Shown: positions 10,701 through 15,373 of the stretch, piece by piece
How positions within the stretch are numbered: position 1 is the first letter of the stretch
How the letters are laid out: every line of letters starts with the position of its first letter
NCBI GenBank assembly: GCA_910592205.1
Contig: CAJVPJ010000863.1
Span: 1 to 15,373 of the forward strand
Direction: 5' to 3'
Source: Paraglomus occultum
Lineage: Eukaryota > Glomeromycota > Glomeromycetes > Paraglomerales > Paraglomeraceae
DNA: 15,373 nt
Notes under the pieces: generated by a model
Database searches by the model: none
What the model saw: only the letters and a program-made list of their open reading frames with translations
Told to the model about the DNA's origin: nothing
Position numbers and translations under genes: made by a program

Positions 10701-10921
10701 AAATGTTAGATCGGTGTTCGATGATTAAAATTAGCAGTAACTTGTATCAATAAAGTTTCGACGAGAGACACAAAATATGTCAAACGTCCTTAGATCAGCG
10801 ACTGTGGAGGGGTAGATAGGGTAAAGCATACAGTTATTGTGCACAACTTCTCAGTACCTATTGCAGAAGGTGTGGCAAGGTAGTTTTTAAAGGCTTCGTA
10901 GTGGACAATGGCCGTTTCCAT
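7794..10921 (-). CDS. SPA2: Spa2-like polarisome scaffold with two SHD repeats, 10 exons
   Basis: Spa2 family proteins sit at growing tips and bud sites, where they scaffold formins, MAP kinase kinases and Rab GAPs as part of the polarisome. Exons in transcript order: 10921-10858, 10686-10600, 10533-10489, 10367-10216, 10149-9592, 9448-9293, 9214-9028, 8950-8809, 8717-8228, 8159-7794. The sum is 2247 nt, or 748 aa plus TGA, and every junction keeps the frame with GT-AG ends. SHD repeat 1 is at about residues 30-62 (LTRLSKQQFQELSIDVYDEL) and SHD repeat 2 at about 78-112 (FHPKRNQARRKL, RFKDLASDVYFELERRYPEL). Residues 117-302 form an Asn/Ser/Pro-rich linker. A coiled coil spans about 303-416, and a helical C-terminal region typical of fungal Spa2/Sph1 spans about 430-748. 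The start ATG is preceded by an in-frame stop (10948-10946). Animal GIT proteins share the SHD, but they carry ArfGAP and ankyrin domains ahead of it; none is present here. Confidence 0.92.
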
Positions 10922-11481
10922 GTCTGCAAGATTTCTTCTATACGACTAGTTAATAAGAACGATTGCAAAGTATTTAAAGCCGTCAACGGCCTCTTTTGTT
11001 TAACGAAAGGGTGAAGTCCAGAAAGAGTTATCGAAATATAGATTACTGTTGACCAAGTTGTAATATAAGGGGTTAAATTTGGGGTGTCCGGATTGGTAGC
11101 AGGTGATCAACATATGAACGAATTTCAGTATTGTTAATTATAATTTATTTGTAAGATGAAACTTGCAACTCCGATGTAGTTTGATTCTGGTTCCCAATTT
11201 CGTTCTGTGGAAGAGCTAACCAAATACAGAATATCGGTTTTTCTATAAACATACAACTATACACGCACAAGGTATAAGTATGTCACACCAAAGCAAGTTT
11301 ATTCAGAAAGCAGACTGACAGCTCCCCGGAATAAGTAAGCTGTTTCGTTATTAAGAATGGATGAGCATTGCACGTGCAAATTGTTGATATCTTGGTTATG
11401 CAATACCCTTTTACGACAAATTGAAGAGCGTGTATTCTAAAAAAGTCAGCGAATTTTGCATAAGAATGTCTATGAAATTAT

Positions 11482-11499
11482 TTGTCAGTTAACTGACAA
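11482..11499. repeat. 18-bp perfect palindrome TTGTCAGTTAACTGACAA
   Basis: The sequence TTGTCAGTTAACTGACAA is its own reverse complement and centres on GTTAAC. It stands alone, with no related copy elsewhere in the window. It could be a dimer binding site in the SPA2-like upstream region (about 570 bp from the start codon) or a chance or relict transposon feature. Confidence 0.6.
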
Positions 11500-11622
11500 G
11501 CGCTTGTAATTGCTAGTGTGCACAGTGTTCTGTACAAGTCAGGACTTCTGGGCACCAAATTCCATTAATTCTGTTTATTGTTTTTATTAGAAAATAAATA
11601 AATATGAGAGTAACGGGGAGCC

Positions 11623-11720
11623 GTTCACTTGCCCGACAGTCATTTGCCCGACAAATATTTACCAGCATTATTTCAAAGTTATCTTTTTTTGTCGGGCAAG
11701 TGATTGTCGGCCAAATGAAC
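11623..11720. mobile_element. 98-bp fold-back MITE-like element with 33-bp inverted arms
   Basis: The left arm (11623-11655) and the reverse complement of the right arm (11688-11720) align over all 33 bases with four visible mismatches, separated by a 32-bp AT-rich loop. Each arm is built from two copies of a roughly 15-bp unit of the form CAYTTGSCCGACA, so the element is both an inverted and an internal direct repeat. Just outside, CCG (left) and CGGACCC (right) extend the pairing loosely. It has no coding capacity, and no target-site duplication is clear. The structure fits a non-autonomous terminal-inverted-repeat transposon remnant; the superfamily is unknown. Confidence 0.75.
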
Positions 11721-11981
11721 CGGACCCATTTTTATATGACATGTTTTTCATAATAATAACAGCGATTTATTATTATCATAAAAATTCGGAGGAATTCGGA
11801 TTGACGAGGTTGACTATTACTATGTACAATTTTATTGCTACAGACAACGATAGACAAACATCTATGGCATGCAGGGAATCTTCACTGAAATCCTGTACAG
11901 TCGAAGCTCGGAAACTGTAGTAATGTTATTGGCCTTTTCTATCGAATGAATTGAATCGATCAATTATTATTATTAATACAT

Positions 11982-12025
11982 TCAAACCGATACCACTCAA
12001 AACCGATACCACTCAAAATCGATAC
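11982..12025. repeat. Short tandem repeat of TCAAAACCGATACCAC, about 2.7 copies
   Basis: TCAAACCGATACCAC (11982-11996), TCAAAACCGATACCAC (11997-12012) and a diverged partial third copy TCAAAATCGATAC follow directly on each other. A nearby CCGATAAACCCG continues the CCGATA theme. This looks like slippage or unequal exchange in noncoding DNA. Confidence 0.75.
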
Positions 12026-12216
12026 TTTTTTCAATTCCCTTGCAATTTATAATAAATTCCTCGTAAACCCGATATTACATAGCCGATAAACCCGTATTAA
12101 TAATATTATTATTATTATAGGGTAGTACGAATTACCAGAGTAGAACGTAACCTGATTCTTACAATTTCATTGGTCAACTGATAAAAACTGTCGCTCTATA
12201 TTATCCCTTAAACTGT

Positions 12217-12240
12217 ATTACAGGCAAATTTGCCTGTAAT
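12217..12240. repeat. Perfect 24-bp palindrome
   Basis: The half ATTACAGGCAAA is followed immediately by its exact reverse complement, with no spacer. Pairing stops abruptly at both ends (T opposite T). It lies about 180 bp left of the proposed piggyBac left end. It may be a fold-back remnant or a dimeric protein site. Confidence 0.85.
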
Positions 12241-12419
12241 TTGGATCCGCCAACAAAAAATCGCTTTATATCATCTGATGTTACTAAGTAAACACCCCCA
12301 ACATATATAGTTTGCCAGAAACCTTGGAATCGTAGCTACTAGTATGTAAAGTCACGTGATTATATGTTGCACGAGTCGGTCAATACAGCCTTGTTTGTCT
12401 GCAGATCGCTCGCCGATCA

Positions 12420-12430
12420 TTAACCCTAAG
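12420..12430. mobile_element. Candidate piggyBac left end: TTAA target plus CCCTAAG terminus
   Basis: TTAA at 12420-12423 is followed by CCCTAAG, which matches the usual piggyBac pattern of a TTAA target duplication and a terminal repeat starting CCC. It sits 120 bp before the first transposase ATG, a plausible 5' leader. I could not find the expected mirror end (ending GGG-TTAA) to the right of the pseudogene, so the element is either truncated or this match is by chance. Confidence 0.45.
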
Positions 12431-12543
12431 TATGTATATTTTATCGATCAATTTGCTGATGGAGTTAATAACTGTTATAATACCCATACGTTTAACGTTG
12501 TAAACTGTTAATTAGTTTTCTGTTGTAGATATTCTTAATAAAA

Positions 12544-14316
12544 ATGTCTTATTCTACTGAGTTTGAAGCTACATCAGACCCACAATACTTAGTTAGTTTA
12601 GAGAGTTGGCACCGTGACGAAACAGATTTCTGTGAAGAGGACATACTTGCGGCGTATGAATGTGAACCGGAGCAAGAAGAACAAGATAATAAGATGAGCA
12701 GAACAGTAGCAGCAATATAAGTGTTCAAGAAAGAGGAGGGAGACGTGTGGGAAGAGGAAGCGGGAGAGGAAGCGGGAGGGGAAGCGGGAGGGGAAGCAGG
12801 AGAGGAAGTGGGAGAGGTGGAGACGTACACACTCCTTCACAACCACTCCCAGGACTGCCAGAGTTTGAGCTGATGCAAAATACTCGTGGACTTGGTAAAA
12901 GTCATGTAACATTACCATCTGACTTGCTACTAGGTCCCATCAAGTCGCTTGCGTTTTTCGAATTGTTTTTTCCTAATACATTACTGCAGACAATAGTTGA
13001 TAATACGAACAACTATGAACAAATAAAGGGCAGTGAAGGTGGCCGCTTGTGGACACCATTAACATTAAATGAGCTATAAGTATGGTTTGCATTAGTAATT
13101 TACATGGGTTTTCATAAGATTTATGCAGTGAAAATAAAGCGATACATAGTATTAAACAGTTTATGTCATAGATGAGATGATCGCTCGTTTTTCTGGCCGT
13201 AGTGCACACACAGTAAGGATGAAGAACAAACCAACACCTGAGGGTTATAAGATTTTTTCACTCTGTGATGCTGGATATACATATACATTTATGTTCACTT
13301 CACGGGTAGAAAAGAATACAGATATAGAATCTGTTGTTGGACTTAATGAGACAGGCCGTTTAGTATGGCATTTGGTGAAACAACTTCCTCACACCAAAAC
13401 TTTTCATGTATATATGGACAATTATTTTTCCAATATTCCACTCTTTAAACATTTACGTAATAATGGTATAGGTGCATGTGGAACTGTCCGCACTAATTCA
13501 GCCAAGTTCACTAAGGAATTAAAAATAGGAAAAACTTTATCATTAGATTGGAACACACTTTCTGGTAAGGTGATAGATAATGTTTTAGCTACTTTATGGA
13601 TTGACAATGGGCCAGTAACAATGCTTACTACTATTCATAAGATTAGTGGTGATGAATGGAAAATCATTCGTAATCGAAGACGCCCAAGAGAAACAAGCTC
13701 TAACTCTAATACAGTACGTCAAGTTTTGGTAATGCCCCTAGAAAAGAATTGGCAATTCCAAAAGTAATTGATGATTACAACCACTTTATGGGAGGTGTTG
13801 ATATTGCTGACCAACTAAGAGGCTATTATAATTGTCAACTAACAGTTCGTCGCACTTGGTTTCCTTTACTACTTTGGCTGTTGGACACTGTGCTTGTTAA
13901 TTGTTCCATTCTTTACCACAAAGCCACAGATGAAAATGTTAAAAATAAAGTCTTCAGAATTAATCTGGCATGGGATTTAATCAAAAGCACTTTAAGTAAT
14001 GTCAATAGAATTGAAACCAGAGATCAGTCTCTGAATGAAGAAACTATTCTTCAGACACAATTAAAAGAGAAGCGCGTTGCTTATGTCACTAAAAATTTGA
14101 GTTGCCTACCTCCCGTTTATTACCTGGAGACCACTTTCCAGAATGGAGAGAAAGGAGGGCAGCCTGCACATACTGTCAGTATTTGGCAAAAATAATAATA
14201 GCTCTAAAATTAGTACTAATGAAAGCCAACTATGATGTGTTAAATGTGATGTGCCTCTTTGTTGTTCTAAATCATGTCCTAATTGTTTTAAAGATTTTCA
14301 TTCTAAAATTGAATAA
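12544..14316 (+). pseudogene. Decayed piggyBac transposase (PGBD4-like, DDE_Tnp_1_7)
   Basis: piggyBac transposases cut and paste DNA at TTAA sites using three catalytic aspartates. The pieces in order are: an acidic N-terminus from ATG 12544 (MSYSTEFEATSDPQYL), ending in TAA at 12718-12720; a frameshift into an RGSG-repeat segment that reads to LTLNEL, then TAA at 13077-13079 where the family has Tyr before VWFALVIYMGFHK; a gap of very roughly 100 residues near 13130-13156; the catalytic core from VIDEMIARFSGRSAHTV (first Asp 13171-13173) through YMDNYFSN (second Asp 13417-13419); a frameshift near 13730-13750; and MGGVDIADQLRGYY (third Asp 13800-13802). The C-terminal Cys-rich zinc domain (CTYC, CVKC, SKSCPNC) survives but is split by frameshifts near 14155 and 14188 and by a TGA at about 14233. 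All three aspartates remain, but at least four frame breaks, two internal stops and a deletion make it non-functional. Confidence 0.9.
12753..12812 (+). repeat. 12-bp minisatellite, 5 units, inside transposase pseudogene
   Basis: Five consecutive 12-bp units of the form AGRGGAAGCGGG occupy 12753-12812 and encode an Arg-Gly-Ser-Gly repeat. The transposase frame reads through the whole array as a basic RGS/RGG-type linker between the acidic N-terminus and the transposase core. Its purine-only strand (A/G) contrasts with the AT-rich surroundings. Confidence 0.9.
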
Positions 14317-14695
14317 AATCAATGTTTTTTAGTCAAACTAATTTAGAATTATTTATTATTATAAAACTATTAATAAATTTTATGTAAGTAGTTAAACTTA
14401 CATTACAACTTAATTCAAATTTTTTATAACAAATAAATTATTTTTTGAATATTTGCATAGAATTAAATTGCTTTAAATGTTTGTTTCTTGACGCAGACTC
14501 ATCTGTTTATCGCAATTTTTGGTTTATCAGAATCACCAAAAGGTATAGACAAGAATTAATTAAGCATGTGACAAAGCTTTGCATAATAAGAAAATGGCAG
14601 AAGATCCAACAAACCTAATATAACAAATCTGTGTAACATAAAGTTTATATAAGTTCTATGCTTTATAGACTGGTTTAATTAAAATTGTATTTAAT
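14317..14695. other. AT-rich region after transposase pseudogene, no gene
   Basis: This is very A+T-rich DNA with no convincing ORF or RNA gene. It contains many TTAA tetramers but none preceded by GGG as a piggyBac right end would need. A weak echo of the downstream repeat (TTTGCATAGAATTAAATTGC and a GCATGTGACAAAGCTTTGCATAA stretch) hints at an older, more diverged repeat copy. Confidence 0.5.
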
Positions 14696-14928
14696 TTATA
14701 AGAATTGCATAGACAAAAATGTATCTTTTTTATTAATGCAGTAGATACAAATGGCTTAGCAAAAATGTCCTCAAAAATGCAAAAAAAATTTTATGTATTC
14801 ACAGTAAATAGTTAATTGCAAGCATCTGTTTTCAAACAGTCATTGCTCTACACAGAAGCATCAGTTTGATGTAATTTATAGCTTATTCGTTTTGCAATAA
14901 ACTGTAAAACAACATTGATTTAAAAGTA
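14696..14928. repeat. Direct repeat copy 1 (about 233 bp)
   Basis: This copy starts at TTATAAGAATTGCATAGACAAAA and ends at TTTAAAAGTA. It matches copy 2 (15057-15298) over its length. The 5' portion is moderately diverged with indels. From TTCAAACAGTCATTGCTC (14831) to GCTTATT (14887) it is identical to copy 2 for 57 bases, then shows six substitutions in the last 41. No ORF is conserved between the copies. Confidence 0.85.
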
Positions 14929-15056
14929 TGTACAAGGTTACATAACATTAAACATATGAAAAACACATGAAAACAAATTTAAGGCTAATTTTATAAATAT
15001 TTTAATTTTACTCATATTATTTTTTGTATATGCATATATTTGATGTAATTTTTGAC

Positions 15057-15298
15057 TTATAAGAATTGCATAGACAAAATAAACACTTTTTATTAATGCA
15101 ATAGACACAAATAGCTTAGCAAAATGTCTCAAAAAATGCAGAAAAAGGCTTCTATGCATTTGCCAGTAATAGCCGTATTTGAGGGTTACAAGCAGCTATA
15201 TTCAAACAGTCATTGCTCTACACAGAAGCATCAGTTTGATGTAATTTATAGCTTATTTGTTTTGTAATAAACTGTAGAGCAACGTTAATTTAAAAGTA
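15057..15298. repeat. Direct repeat copy 2 (about 242 bp), cut by a pogo-like end
   Basis: This is the second copy, offset 361 bp from copy 1 at its left end and 370 bp at its conserved 3' part because of small insertions. It breaks off at TTTAAAAGTA; where copy 1 continues TGTACAAGG, copy 2 runs into CAGTCAACTCTG. The break coincides with a TA dinucleotide. Confidence 0.85.
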
Positions 15299-15373
15299 CA
15301 GTCAACTCTGTCTATACCGGCACGAGTGTTTTGGCAGTTTCTGGCCGTTATAATGAGAGACCGGTATATAAAA
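15297..15373. mobile_element. Left terminus of a pogo/Tigger-like Tc1-mariner element (partial)
   Basis: After TA at 15297-15298 the sequence begins CAGTCAACTCTGTCTATACC, which has the form of pogo-type terminal repeats: a CAGTCAA-like start, then a T-rich tract leading to a TATACCGGC motif. An internal inverted pair TATACCGG (15313-15320) and CCGGTATA (15361-15368) is the subterminal arrangement often seen in this group. The element continues past the window, so its transposase, if any, is unseen. The strand of the element cannot be decided from one end. Confidence 0.65.

Larger units (their letters stand above)
10922..12419. other. 1.5-kb intergenic region upstream of SPA2-like gene
   Basis: No protein-coding frame is convincing on either strand. 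The region must include the SPA2-like promoter and leader at its left end, but no core promoter element stands out. It carries an E-box palindrome TTGCACGTGCAA (11368-11379), an 18-bp palindrome (11482-11499), a fold-back element (11623-11720), a short A+T hairpin (about 11745-11780), a 16-bp tandem repeat (11982-12025), an ATT microsatellite (about 12095-12118) and a 24-bp palindrome (12217-12240). Confidence 0.6.

Noticed and set aside
7794-10921. Calling the minus-strand gene an ArfGAP of the GIT family because of its SHD repeats
   Set aside because: There is no zinc-finger ArfGAP or ankyrin sequence upstream. The start codon lies directly before the SHD with an in-frame stop ahead of it, and the C-terminal region fits fungal Spa2 better.
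11368-11379. E-box palindrome TTGCACGTGCAA as a SPA2 promoter element
   Set aside because: CACGTG is a real bHLH-type site in form, but it lies about 450 bp upstream, and another CACGTG is found in non-promoter DNA near 7489, so I do not assign a function.
12547-12918. Minus-strand frames of Pro/Ser or Ser/Arg/Phe-rich composition (ASPPASPPAS-like, SRFPSRF-like)
   Set aside because: They are antisense readings of the purine-rich RGSG minisatellite and transposase relic; the low-complexity composition is explained by the repeat.
14938-15159. 73-codon minus-strand open frame across the right-hand repeat
   Set aside because: It is hydrophobic and AT-driven, is not preserved in the other copy of the repeat, and resembles no known family.
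1-15373. CRISPR array, operon, riboswitch or bacterial defence genes
   Set aside because: Genes are intron-dense and eukaryotic. No regularly spaced repeat-spacer array or prokaryotic gene cluster is present.

Overview
The window is eukaryotic nuclear DNA, most likely from a fungus. It holds two intron-dense protein genes arranged tail to tail. The evidence for a fungus is the minus-strand gene, a Spa2-type polarisome scaffold with two SHD repeats and no ArfGAP or ankyrin part, which is a fungal architecture. The many short GT-AG introns (58-171 bp), the AT-rich flanks, the (AAT)n microsatellites and the piggyBac and pogo-like transposon remains suggest an early-diverging, intron-rich lineage such as Mucoromycota/Glomeromycotina. 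That placement is inference.

Layout. 1-72 is an (AAT)24 microsatellite. 73-1349 has no gene I can recognise; it holds some short palindromes, a hairpin and a weak minus-strand ORF. 1350-6910 (+) is a complete dynactin p150Glued gene. I assembled it by eye as 24 exons and 23 introns coding for 1284 aa, with a CAP-Gly domain, a basic Ser/Pro-rich region, coiled coils, the central dynactin domain and a conserved C-terminus. A poly(A) signal follows at 7012. 7794-10921 (-) is a complete SPA2-like gene of 10 exons and 748 aa. The two genes converge on a roughly 880-bp intergenic stretch. p150Glued links dynein to microtubules and cargo, and Spa2 organises the polarisome at growing tips, so both act in polarised growth. 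Nothing in the sequence shows that they are co-regulated.

10922 to the end is accessory, AT-rich, repeat-laden DNA. It contains an approximately 98-bp fold-back MITE-like element (11623-11720), a short tandem repeat, a perfect 24-bp palindrome (12217-12240), a decayed piggyBac/PGBD4-like transposase (12544-14316) with a plausible TTAA-CCCTAAG left end at 12420, and a pair of direct repeats (14696-14928 and 15057-15298). The second repeat copy stops exactly at a TA dinucleotide where a pogo/Tigger-like terminal sequence begins and runs off the window.

I found no convincing novel defence or regulatory system. The most informative observations are the nested transposon structure at the right edge, the fold-back element, an apparent GC-AG intron, and two frame-preserving stop-free introns in the dynactin gene.
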